Positions 7,996 to 15,522 of a stretch of 49,164 nucleotides of DNA are shown piece after piece. Position 1 is the stretch's first letter, and every line of letters begins with the position of its first letter. Under the pieces are notes generated by a model. That model searched no databases and was not told the DNA's origin. It worked only from the letters and a program-made list of their open reading frames with translations. The stretch comes from Lachnospiraceae bacterium (lineage in GTDB: Bacteria > Bacillota > Clostridia > Lachnospirales > Lachnospiraceae). The translations under genes and the position numbers were made by a program. The stretch spans positions 1 through 49,164 of the forward strand of contig VSNO01000008.1 of NCBI GenBank assembly GCA_009774375.1, read 5' to 3'.

Positions 7996-8205
7996 TTATT
8001 TTCCCATAGTTTCCGGCTTTGCCGGATGGCAGGCGCCATTCATGGCACACGAACTGCCCGCCGGGCAGTTTGCGCACCCGCAGCCACAGGATGATTTTCC
8101 TTTTCTCTTACTGCGTACCATACTGACAAGAATCGCCGCCACCACAAGAACTAAAACCGCACTGATGATGATTGTCGCCATATTTTCCATAAGCCATGTC
8201 AGCAT
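7996..8205 (-). CDS. FeoB-associated Cys-rich membrane protein
   Basis: A 69-residue protein with one N-terminal membrane helix (about 8-29, NMATIIISAVLVLVVAAILVSM), a basic stop (RSKRKGK) and a cytoplasmic Cys cluster: SCGCGCANCPAGSSCAMNGAC, seven Cys in all. This is the pattern of the FeoB-associated Cys-rich family, thought to help FeoB take up ferrous iron or to bind it at the membrane. It follows feoB by 93 bases on the same strand. The downstream genes are separated from it by the structured repeat. Confidence 0.9.
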   Translation of the reverse strand: MLTWLMENMATIIISAVLVLVVAAILVSMVRSKRKGKSSCGCGCANCPAGSSCAMNGACHPAKPETMGK

Positions 8206-8250
8206 TGAAATTCCTCCTGTTTCCCTGTTACAAATCTAAAGACGAAACCT

Positions 8251-8276
8251 GACGCCCCGTATTATGGCGGGACGCC
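8251..8276 (-). terminator. Weak hairpin between feoB and the Cys-rich gene
   Basis: GACGCCCCG (8251-8259) and CGGGACGCC (8268-8276) can pair fully on the minus-strand RNA if G-U pairs are allowed. No strong U run follows, so this may be a processing or attenuation hairpin rather than a true terminator. Confidence 0.35.
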
Positions 8277-8298
8277 ATTAAAAACGCTTTTCGCGCCG

Positions 8299-10701
8299 TT
8301 ACTTCGCCATTTTCAGTTTCATATTTGTTGTCAGTTTTGTCGCCTCTTTATACGGTCTGAACAGCATGTAGATCATGCCGCCAAGAATTACGATGGCCGC
8401 AATCAGACCAATGACATTCAGGTTTCCTGTAAATGCCGAACCAATCTGATAAACCATCAGCGCCACCGCATAAGCCAATCCGCACTGGTACAGAATCGCA
8501 AACCACGTCCATTTCGCATTGTTCATCTCCCGCTTGATGGCGCCAATCGCCGCAAAGCAGGGCGCACACAGAAGGTTGAACACCAGGAATGAGTATCCCG
8601 CAAGCTGACTGAAGTTTGCGCCAATCTCAGACCATCCGCCGGGATAAAGGATACCCATTGTACCAACGATATTTTCCTTCGCCACAAGACCCGTGATGGA
8701 CGCCACTGCCGCCTGCCAGTTTCCCCATCCAAGCGGTATGAAAATCCATGCAATCGCACTGCCGACCGCCGCAAGAAGTGACTGATCCATTTCCTCCTCG
8801 CCAAGCATACGGAAGCCTTCCGCAGTAAATCCAAAGTATGTCGTAAACCAAATAACGATAGTGGAAAGCAGAATAATCGTGCCCGCCTTCTTGATGAAGG
8901 ACCACCCGCGTTCCCACATGGAGCGCAGCACATTGCCCACCGTGGGCATATGGTAAGCCGGAAGCTCCATCACGAAAGGAGCCGGGTCGCCGGAAAACAT
9001 TTTCGTTTTCTTTAACATGATACCGGAAATAATGATCGCCGCCATGCCTACAAAGTACGCGCTCGTTGCCACCCATGCAGAGCCGCCGAAGATTGCGCCC
9101 GCCACCATGGCGATAAAGGGAACCTTCGCACCACAGGGGATAAAGGTAGTTGTCATAATTGTCATTCTGCGGTCACGCTCGTTTTCAATTGTCCTCGACG
9201 CCATGATACCCGGAATGCCGCAGCCGGTACCGATAAGCATCGGAATGAAGGACTTGCCGGACAGTCCGAACTTGCGGAAGATACGATCCAGTACAAACGC
9301 GATACGCGCCATATAACCGCACGCCTCCAGAAAGGCAAGAAGCAGGAACAATACAAGCATCTGCGGCACAAAGCCAAGCACCGCGCCCACGCCTGCCACA
9401 ATACCGTCATTGATCAATCCCGCAAGCCAGTCTGCCGCACCCACAGCTTCCAGTGCGTTCCCGACAAACACCGGAATACCGGGAACCCATACGCCGTAAG
9501 CTGCCGGATCAGGCTCATCGCCATACTGTTCCATCACCGCAAGCGCATCTTCATAATCCGCAAGGGACGCCGTTTCCACCGTCACCTCCAATGTTTCATC
9601 ATCCGCCACTTCATAAGGGAAGTCGCCTGTAGGAGCCGCGCCGTTTTCTTCCACATAAGCATCATAGCCATCCACGATCAGCGCTGCGTCGCCATATTCT
9701 CCCGCCGCATCTTCATAAGCGGAAGATCCGATGCCAAGCAGATGCCAACCGTCGCCGAACAGTCCGTCATTTGCCCAATCTGTGGCGGAGGCCCCCACCG
9801 TCACCATGGAAATATAATACACAAGAAACATGATCGCCGCAAAAATCGGAAGCCCAAGAAAACGGTTTGTCACAATCCTGTCAATTTTGTCCGAATTTGT
9901 CATCTTTCCCGCCGACTTCTTTTTCAGACATCCCTTGATAATGCTTCCGATATAAATATACCGCTCATTGGTGATGATGGATTCCGCGTCGTCATCCATC
10001 TCCTCCTCGGCAGCCTTAATGTCCGTTTCGATATGGGAGAGGACAGACTCACTCAGGTTCAGCTGCTCCAAAACTTTATCATCCCGCTCAAACAGCTTGA
10101 TGGCATACCAGCGCTGCTGTTCCTCCGGCAGTCCGTGTACCGCCGCCTCCTCAATATGGGCAAGGGCATGTTCTACGGTTCCTGCAAAAGTATGCATCGG
10201 AACAGTCTTGCCGTTCTTTGCCGCATTGATTGCGGCCTCTGCAGCTTCCATGATTCCGTTTCCTTTTAAGGCGGAAATTTCGACTACCTTACACCCTAAC
10301 GCCCTCGATAATTCCCCGGTATTAATTTTGTCACCGTTTTTCTCCACCACATCCATCATGTTGACAGCTACAACCACAGGGATGCCAAGCTCGGTAAGCT
10401 GTGTCGTCAGATAAAGGTTTCTCTCCAAATTTGTACCGTCAACCAGATTCAGAATCGCATCTGGGCGCTCACTGATGAGATAATTTCTTGCCACCACTTC
10501 CTCCAGTGTATAGGGTGAAAGGGAATAAATGCCGGGAAGGTCGGTGATGGTCACGCCATCATGCTTTTTTAACTTTCCTTCCTTCTTTTCCACCGTAACG
10601 CCCGGCCAGTTCCCGACAAACTGGTTGGAGCCCGTCAGGGCATTGAATAATGTCGTTTTCCCGCAGTTCGGGTTGCCCGCAAGGGCAATTCGCATACTCA
10701 T
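8299..10701 (-). CDS. feoB: Ferrous iron transporter FeoB
   Basis: An 800-residue Fe(II) transporter of the inner membrane. Residues 1-165 are the G domain: P-loop GNPNCGKTT at 9-17, DLPG of switch II near 56-59, and the NMMD base-recognition motif. A helical insertion-type domain follows (to about 270). The membrane part carries the two gate regions, including the GCGIPGIMASRTIENERDRRM stretch (Cys in the pore region) and the second gate near CAPCFAAIGAIKREM. Residues about 330-420 hold a long acidic loop between the first helices, common in clostridial FeoB. It has its own predicted operator (10723-10738) and lies downstream of two feoA genes. Confidence 0.97.
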   Translation of the reverse strand: MSMRIALAGNPNCGKTTLFNALTGSNQFVGNWPGVTVEKKEGKLKKHDGVTITDLPGIYSLSPYTLEEVVARNYLISERPDAILNLVDGTNLERNLYLTTQLTELGIPVVVAVNMMDVVEKNGDKINTGELSRALGCKVVEISALKGNGIMEAAEAAINAAKNGKTVPMHTFAGTVEHALAHIEEAAVHGLPEEQQRWYAIKLFERDDKVLEQLNLSESVLSHIETDIKAAEEEMDDDAESIITNERYIYIGSIIKGCLKKKSAGKMTNSDKIDRIVTNRFLGLPIFAAIMFLVYYISMVTVGASATDWANDGLFGDGWHLLGIGSSAYEDAAGEYGDAALIVDGYDAYVEENGAAPTGDFPYEVADDETLEVTVETASLADYEDALAVMEQYGDEPDPAAYGVWVPGIPVFVGNALEAVGAADWLAGLINDGIVAGVGAVLGFVPQMLVLFLLLAFLEACGYMARIAFVLDRIFRKFGLSGKSFIPMLIGTGCGIPGIMASRTIENERDRRMTIMTTTFIPCGAKVPFIAMVAGAIFGGSAWVATSAYFVGMAAIIISGIMLKKTKMFSGDPAPFVMELPAYHMPTVGNVLRSMWERGWSFIKKAGTIILLSTIVIWFTTYFGFTAEGFRMLGEEEMDQSLLAAVGSAIAWIFIPLGWGNWQAAVASITGLVAKENIVGTMGILYPGGWSEIGANFSQLAGYSFLVFNLLCAPCFAAIGAIKREMNNAKWTWFAILYQCGLAYAVALMVYQIGSAFTGNLNVIGLIAAIVILGGMIYMLFRPYKEATKLTTNMKLKMAK

Positions 10702-10722
10702 AGTTTTCCTCTCCTTCTTTAT

Positions 10723-10738
10723 ATTAGTTTTCGCTAAC
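10723..10738. promoter_or_regulatory. Predicted DtxR-type operator before feoB
   Basis: ATTAGTTTTCGCTAAC, 22 bases upstream of the feoB start and inside the feoA-feoB gap. It matches the same 16-bp inverted repeat found before feoA and DUF3793, implying separate metal control of feoB within the operon. Confidence 0.7.
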
Positions 10739-10771
10739 TATCTGTCCGAAAATAAAGGGGATAACCCCCTG

Positions 10772-10993
10772 TCAGTCAACCTCAATCATTTCCGCGTCCG
10801 CTTTCCTGATGGAAAGTTCATAGCCGCGGACAGTCACCTCAATGGGATCGCCCAAAGGCGCCACCTTGCGGATCTGCACATCCACGCCCTTTGTCAGTCC
10901 CATGTCCATGATCCGGCGTTTGACCGCGCCTTCCCCATGGAGCTTCACCACCCGGACGGTATCGCCGACCTTTGATTCTTTCAGTGTTTTCAT
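10772..10993 (-). CDS. feoA: Ferrous iron transport protein FeoA
   Basis: A 73-residue SH3-like protein: the N-terminal TLKESKVGDTVRVVKLHGEG, then KRRIMDMGLTKGVDVQIRKVAPLGDPIEVTVRGYELSIRKADA. The RRRIMDMGLTxG and APLGDPI segments are FeoA hallmarks. FeoA is thought to bind FeoB and modulate its GTPase or transport. This copy directly precedes feoB (70-base gap holding an operator). Confidence 0.93.
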   Translation of the reverse strand: MKTLKESKVGDTVRVVKLHGEGAVKRRIMDMGLTKGVDVQIRKVAPLGDPIEVTVRGYELSIRKADAEMIEVD

Positions 10994-11122
10994 TCCCGTT
11001 TTTCCTCCTCATTTCATAATAAATTTTTAATCATGGAACCCTTTCCCAGAGTCCATGATATTGAAACATTTAATCACCCTTTGCAGCGTTCTTTACTGCC
11101 GAAGAGTTTCTTAATGTTTTAC

Positions 11123-11335
11123 TCAGACCATAATCTTCTGTGCCATTTCTTTGCTGACCGCAACACGGGAGTCCTTCACATTCACGATCACATTGCCCCC
11201 GATGGCGTTTACCACCGTGACCGTCCCTCCCACAACAAAACCGAGGTTCTCCAGGTGTGCCTTGACCTCCTGCTTCCCTCCGATTTTTCTGATGATGTTT
11301 TCCTCTCCTGCTTCTGCTAATGTAAGCGGCATCAT
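11123..11335 (-). CDS. feoA: FeoA-family protein, first copy in the operon
   Basis: A 70-residue FeoA-like SH3 domain: MPLTLAEAGEENIIRKIGGK, then HLENLGFVVGGTVTVVNAIGGNVIVNVKDSRVAVSKEMAQKI. It differs from the second FeoA in lacking the MDMGLTKG segment (replaced by ENLGFVVG) and in having NAIGGN in place of APLGDP. Tandem FeoA proteins are common in Clostridia and may have different contacts on FeoB. The start is one of two adjacent ATG codons at 11335. The region upstream carries three predicted operators, so this is probably the first gene of the metal-controlled feo transcript. Confidence 0.9.
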   Translation of the reverse strand: MMPLTLAEAGEENIIRKIGGKQEVKAHLENLGFVVGGTVTVVNAIGGNVIVNVKDSRVAVSKEMAQKIMV

Positions 11336-11359
11336 GCATTCACCTTCTTCTGAATATGT

Positions 11360-11375
11360 ATTAGTTTTTACTAAC
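11360..11375. promoter_or_regulatory. Predicted DtxR-type operator, feoA promoter site 1
   Basis: ATTAGTTTTTACTAAC, 25 bases upstream of the first feoA. It fits the GTTAG-N6-CTAAC consensus with one changed outer base. Confidence 0.7.
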
Positions 11376-11393
11376 CTTATGTGTTAAACAGAA

Positions 11394-11409
11394 GTTAGCA
11401 CTAGCTAAC
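11394..11409. promoter_or_regulatory. Predicted DtxR-type operator, feoA promoter site 2
   Basis: GTTAGCACTAGCTAAC has perfect 6-bp arms (GTTAGC/GCTAAC) around ACTA and is the best example of the motif in the window. It lies 18 bases beyond site 1, close enough for cooperative binding. Confidence 0.75.
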
Positions 11410-11490
11410 CATATTTATAATATGACGCTCAAAGGTCTTTGTCAACGCAATTTTTATCACTAACCTTAGTTTCATCATACTAACCAATAT

Positions 11491-11506
11491 GTTAGGTAAT
11501 GCTAAC
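11491..11506. promoter_or_regulatory. Predicted DtxR-type operator, feoA promoter site 3
   Basis: GTTAGGTAATGCTAAC. Additional half-sites (ACTAACCTTAGT at 11459-11470 and ACTAAC at 11479-11484) fill the interval to site 2, so the 11360-11506 gap holds about nine half-sites. Confidence 0.65.
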
Positions 11507-11631
11507 CTATCGTTTTGTGCAAAATTCATAACTTTTCTCCCCAAATGATACGCGAACCATCCTTTCCATTATGTATTTGTCTGTATATTGTTCTGTACCA
11601 ATCATAAAACTGTATCCCGTAAAAACAACAC

Positions 11632-12210
11632 TTACGAACACCTCACAACAAGCCTGTCAAACGAACGATGTTTCTGGAATGCCTCCCAGTACAGCCTTGT
11701 GCATTTTTTGTACTGCGCAAACTTGCGCTGTGCGGTTTCCACGTTTCCGTACACCTTCCATGTCCCGATACACTTTGCCCCCGCCGCGCCGTTTCTGATA
11801 AACCCGTCCACGTCCTCCGGCGGATAGCCGAGGAACAACCCAATCTCATGCGGAAATGCTTCCCCGTCCTCTAAGCGGCGCACCAGTTCCACAATGCATT
11901 TCTCCGTTTCCTCCACGGGATAATCCCGCTCCGCCAGAATCTTCCGTGCCCTGCTGTCGCCCAGATCCTCCCGCAGTCTGTCAGGGCGGTACATATAAAC
12001 CAGCACGCTTTTCCCCATGTTCTTCAGAGGGACAATCCGCACGCCCCGCGGAAGCAGACGCCTGTTCCTTTCCCGGATATTTTCCAAGAATGTCCTGTTG
12101 TTCTTAACGGGACAATTAAACAGACTGCCCGTTTTCAGCCCTGCCATTGTCGGCGAACAGTGGAATATCACCAGCTCCTCCGATATATTTTCTGTATCCA
12201 CAGCTTCCAT
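11632..12210 (-). CDS. DUF3793 family protein
   Basis: A 192-residue protein of DUF3793. It shows the family features FHCSPTMAGLKTGSLFNC near the N-terminus, the central PHEIGLFLGYPPEDVDGFI and the C-terminal KCIGTWKVYGNVETAQRKFAQYKKCT. Conserved Cys residues (CSP, FNC, KCIG, KKCT) could bind a metal or be redox active, but the function is unknown. The family often lies beside feo and flavodoxin genes, and here it has two predicted metal-responsive operators upstream (12229-12244, 12294-12309), supporting a role in iron physiology. The ATG at 12210 follows AAGAGGA. Confidence 0.85.
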   Translation of the reverse strand: MEAVDTENISEELVIFHCSPTMAGLKTGSLFNCPVKNNRTFLENIRERNRRLLPRGVRIVPLKNMGKSVLVYMYRPDRLREDLGDSRARKILAERDYPVEETEKCIVELVRRLEDGEAFPHEIGLFLGYPPEDVDGFIRNGAAGAKCIGTWKVYGNVETAQRKFAQYKKCTRLYWEAFQKHRSFDRLVVRCS

Positions 12211-12228
12211 TTATCCTCTTCCTTTCTA

Positions 12229-12244
12229 GTTAGCTTTCACTAAC
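12229..12244. promoter_or_regulatory. Predicted DtxR-type operator, proximal to DUF3793
   Basis: GTTAGCTTTCACTAAC, 19 bases upstream of the DUF3793 start, same 16-bp inverted repeat as the feo sites. Confidence 0.7.
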
Positions 12245-12275
12245 TTACGAGGTAAATAAAAATGCCTTTTGGCAT
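12240..12275 (-). other. Possible 11-codon leader ORF or gene-start remnant
   Basis: On the minus strand AAAGGAAG is followed by ATG at 12275 and reads MPKGIFIYLVS, stopping inside the proximal operator. Its upstream sequence (operator, RBS, ATG) aligns with that of DUF3793, so it may be a leader peptide or the stump of a deleted regulon gene. Confidence 0.3.
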
Positions 12276-12276
12276 T
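12255..12276 (-). terminator. Possible terminator of the lipoprotein esterase gene
   Basis: On the minus strand AATGCC-AAAA-GGCATT forms a 6-bp stem followed by TTTATTT. It lies 35 bases after the esterase stop and between the two DUF3793 operators. It is short, so confidence is moderate. Confidence 0.4.
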
Positions 12277-12293
12277 CTGTATCTTCCTTTTTA

Positions 12294-12309
12294 GTTAGTT
12301 ATTTCTAAT
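12294..12309. promoter_or_regulatory. Predicted DtxR-type operator, distal to DUF3793
   Basis: GTTAGTTATTTCTAAT, a weaker match, directly behind the esterase stop codon. It is part of a duplicated leader with the proximal operator. Confidence 0.55.
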
Positions 12310-12310
12310 C

Positions 12311-13705
12311 TTATACAGAATAGCATGATAAAGGATGTCCTGTCAATACCATTTTCAAAACTGTCGAACCGGACAAAAATATATGAGCCAAAGCATTTGG
12401 CAGAAACAGCCCACAGGGCATCTCATTTTGTGGAACCGTTCCTGCCCTCCTTGATGTTTTATTGGCTTCAGCACTGGATTTTTTCGCCGGTCTGACAACA
12501 GATTTCGTTATCATAATCACTATCAGTACGAACATTCCCACAAACACTGCAACACTTGTATCCGCGTCCCCGGCCTGAATCCATGCATGCAAAGTAAACG
12601 AATCCGGCAGGCTGTCCTGATAGGTCTGCCAATAGGTCTGATAAGTGACTGTCTCGTCTAATCCCACATTCTGTCCGACAAACTTACTTTCAAAGGAATT
12701 GTCAGATGCAAACAAATCATGCTCCACTCCTAAAGACTTATATTCATCATCCATTGTATAAAACTCTACCGGGCCATAGAAGTCAACCAATGCCACAACA
12801 CCAGAGGATATTCCGGGATTATCCGTGACATCTCCGTTTAACTCCTCCACCTCCGGCGTCAATGCTGTCATCAAAGATAAATAGGCGCCTGCAGACTCTC
12901 CCCAAACAGCGATCCGTTCCTCATCAAATCCATACTCCGCTGCATTGGCTCGCACAAAGCGTACCGCTGCCTTCACATCTGCCAGTGCTGCCGGGAATAC
13001 TGCCTCTGATGATTTCCGGTAATCCACACTGACTACCGCATATCCATGTTCCATAGCTGCAGCAAATATCGGCTGTATGATTTCCATATTCTGTGCACCG
13101 AAGGCAAATCCCCCTCCATGAACGACAACAATCGTCGGAAACGGACCTTCTCCCTCTGGAAGATAGATGTCGCACACCTCTGATGCTGACAGAGATGCGT
13201 ATGCTGCGTTCGTGTATGCTGCACTGACCGCTCCGGGAGCATTTGCCGGCATTTCTACTGGCACAGCACTGACCGCTTCATACTTTAACGGCATACAGCT
13301 ATCCCCCTCTAACGTCCATTGGCAGGAGTAATCACTCTCAAACCACGCTGCAATGGGCATATCATCGCCCTCCAAAGGAGATGTCGTGACAATCGTGTCT
13401 TCCTCTGTAAAAGTCCCTGTGTAAGTACTTGTCCCCATCATGCCGTTTTCACAGATAAGCTCATATGTCATATCTTCGTTCAGCGTCAATGTCCAGGAGA
13501 CTTGAAGTTGTCCACCCATCACGTCCTCCAAAAATACATAACTCCCCGTAATCTCTACCGATTCGTCTGCCGCTTCGCTTTCCGGAACTTCTGTTATATC
13601 GACATTTTCTGCAGCAGTCTGTGACTGATTCCCACATCCCGCTGTCATAAAAACAATCATACACAACAATACCACGCTTACTGTAAATGATACTCTCTTT
13701 TTCAT
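12311..13705 (-). CDS. Lipoprotein alpha/beta-hydrolase (BD-FAE-like) with replaced C-terminus
   Basis: A 464-residue predicted lipoprotein esterase. There is a signal peptide with lipobox MTAGC (Cys24), an N-terminal beta-rich domain (about 50-145) and an alpha/beta-hydrolase fold from about 165. The oxyanion loop HGGG is at 196-199 and the nucleophile elbow GESAG has Ser271. The acid region is QAGDADTS near 377-384. After this the sequence stops resembling the family: a hydrophobic helix (VFVGMFVLIVIMITKSVV) and a Lys/Arg-rich low-similarity tail replace the strand that should bring the catalytic His. The enzyme is therefore probably inactive, or fused to a membrane segment by a deletion. 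Substrates in the family are small acyl or feruloyl esters. Confidence 0.7.
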   Translation of the reverse strand: MKKRVSFTVSVVLLCMIVFMTAGCGNQSQTAAENVDITEVPESEAADESVEITGSYVFLEDVMGGQLQVSWTLTLNEDMTYELICENGMMGTSTYTGTFTEEDTIVTTSPLEGDDMPIAAWFESDYSCQWTLEGDSCMPLKYEAVSAVPVEMPANAPGAVSAAYTNAAYASLSASEVCDIYLPEGEGPFPTIVVVHGGGFAFGAQNMEIIQPIFAAAMEHGYAVVSVDYRKSSEAVFPAALADVKAAVRFVRANAAEYGFDEERIAVWGESAGAYLSLMTALTPEVEELNGDVTDNPGISSGVVALVDFYGPVEFYTMDDEYKSLGVEHDLFASDNSFESKFVGQNVGLDETVTYQTYWQTYQDSLPDSFTLHAWIQAGDADTSVAVFVGMFVLIVIMITKSVVRPAKKSSAEANKTSRRAGTVPQNEMPCGLFLPNALAHIFLSGSTVLKMVLTGHPLSCYSV

Positions 13706-13793
13706 GAAAAATCCTCCACTTCATCCAGTCTCTTTTTTGTCTTATGTAACAGACAGCACATCATGCTTCGGTTTTAAATCCCCGGACAATCGT

Positions 13794-14438
13794 CTACAAA
13801 TAGTTTAATATGTCTGAAAATGATAAAAGATTCACATCCTTCTCCCCGGAATACCGTACATCGCCGCCAAGGGCATAAGCGGTCATATTTCCGGCTTTCG
13901 CCGCCCTGATGCCGGAATCTGCGTCCTCCACCACCACGCATTGTTCCGGGGCGATGCCTAATTTCTCTGCCGCTTTCAGAAATACCTCCGGATCAGGCTT
14001 TGACTTTGTGATATCATTTCCGTCTGCAACCGCGTCAAAATAAGAAACAGCGCCAATCTGCCTGAGAATAAATTGAGCATTTTTACTGGAAGAACCAACC
14101 GCCAGCCGGTATCCGCGGTGTCTTAGTTCTGCCAGTGTCTGACGCACCTCATCCGACATATCCTTCTCGCTCATCTGCTGGAGCAGTTTCTGATACTGCG
14201 CATTCTTCTCCTCCGCAAAAACTTCCTTTTCTTCCAATGTGTACTGCCTGTCTGATTTTTCTAAGATAATCTCCAGGCTGGCCATTCTGCTGATGCCTCT
14301 GAGCCGGTCATTGATCTTTTCGTCAAAATAGATGCCCAGTCGGTCTGCAATCGCTTTCCAGGCCTGATAATGATACTTGTCCGTAAAACATAACACGCCA
14401 TCCAAATCAAAAATGACTGCTTTCATCTCTCTGTTCAT
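13794..14438 (-). CDS. pgmB: Beta-phosphoglucomutase, HAD superfamily
   Basis: A 214-residue HAD phosphotransferase that interconverts beta-glucose 1-phosphate and glucose 6-phosphate. Motif I is FDLDGVLCFTD (Asp nucleophile and Asp acid/base). The cap has DKYHYQAWK and RLRGISRMASLEIIL, as in beta-phosphoglucomutases. Motif II is VGSSSKNA, motif III is KSKPDP and motif IV VVEDADSGIRAA. ATG 14438 is chosen because GAGG lies 8 bases upstream; a TTG at 14444 is a weaker option. It starts 2 bases after the GH3 stop, so the two were one operon. Such enzymes usually pair with a disaccharide phosphorylase, which is absent here. Confidence 0.9.
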   Translation of the reverse strand: MNREMKAVIFDLDGVLCFTDKYHYQAWKAIADRLGIYFDEKINDRLRGISRMASLEIILEKSDRQYTLEEKEVFAEEKNAQYQKLLQQMSEKDMSDEVRQTLAELRHRGYRLAVGSSSKNAQFILRQIGAVSYFDAVADGNDITKSKPDPEVFLKAAEKLGIAPEQCVVVEDADSGIRAAKAGNMTAYALGGDVRYSGEKDVNLLSFSDILNYL

Positions 14439-14440
14439 AC

Positions 14441-15467
14441 TCAAATCCTCGTGTCAGGCAGTCCGCAGAATGCATCGACCGGACTTACGCCTGTAAACTC
14501 TCCTTTTCCCAATAATTTTTCCAAAACAATCCTGACACTGTCCGCCGTAGCCGTGTACGCGTTAATATATACTTTCACCCTGGGAACATCCTGCAGCAGA
14601 TAAGGGTTTGCCAGCGATATAAAAACAGATGGTTCCTCATTCAGAAACCGCGGCGTGTCCAGCGCGTGCTTTCTGCACCACTCAATCCGCACCGTTGTCT
14701 GATTACTTGCATGTTCGTAATTTGCCAGATAAACCGTCAGACGTCTTGTCGGTAAATCCCCTGAACCGTGCAGTTCATCCTGGTAAGGATCGTAAAGTTC
14801 TGTCGCAAAACCATGGCTTTCAAGAACATTCTTTGCAATGCCGGATACCGTTCCCCCCGGAATGACGTCATTTCCGAGAACAATCAGGCGGATACTGTCA
14901 TAATGTTCTCTGGTCACAGGCAGCCATTCCGGAGTAAGATTTTTCACCAGTGTTGCGGATTTCTCCACACACTCCCTATGCCAGTCTGCGGATGTTTCCC
15001 TTGTGACTTCTGTATATGGCAGTTTTGCACATACTTTTGCTTTCATGGCAAGGATTCGGGTAACGGCTTCGTCCAGGCGTTCCTCTGTAAGCCTGCCGTC
15101 CCGGAGCGCCTCCATCATCAGCTGCCGCTGCAAGCATTGGCCATCCAAACAGTGTTCCGTCACTGATCGCTCCGGCTCCTCCTTCTTCAAGGTTTGCCGC
15201 TTTCAACAGCGGAACCGGTGCAGCCGCATCCAGCTCCTGATACCATGCCCTGATCTCCTCTGCCGGAGCAGGCCGGAACAGGATTCCTCCTACTCGTCCA
15301 TCGCTGACCATTGCCTTCAGCTGATCCTGTGCATAATCGCCTCCCATGACACAGAACAACTGTCCGACTTTCTGTTCCGTGCTGAGACTGTTTAATCTGT
15401 CTTCCACCCATGCCGCCTGTTCGGAAGATAAATAAAACGGCTGTTTCTTTACATCCACCATCTTCAT
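14441..15467 (-). pseudogene. Glycoside hydrolase family 3, large internal deletion
   Basis: The first part (15467 to about 15132) encodes the GH3 N-terminus: LSTEQKVGQLFCVMG, DGRVGGILFRPAP and PLLKAANLEEGGAGAISDGTLFG. The last part, in another frame (about 15118 to 14441), encodes the C-terminal region: RDGRLTEERLDEAVTRILAMKAKV and the second domain (DSIRLIVLGNDVIPGG, PSVFISLANPYLL). The roughly 250 residues between, including the catalytic Asp motif of the TIM barrel, are missing. Intact relatives are beta-N-acetylhexosaminidase or beta-glucosidase-like enzymes. The start follows AAAGGAG. It is coupled to pgmB. Confidence 0.85.
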
Positions 15468-15522
15468 AACTCCTTTGCTTTCCTGACATCTATCAATTCC
15501 GTATCGCTTCATCCCTGCCATG

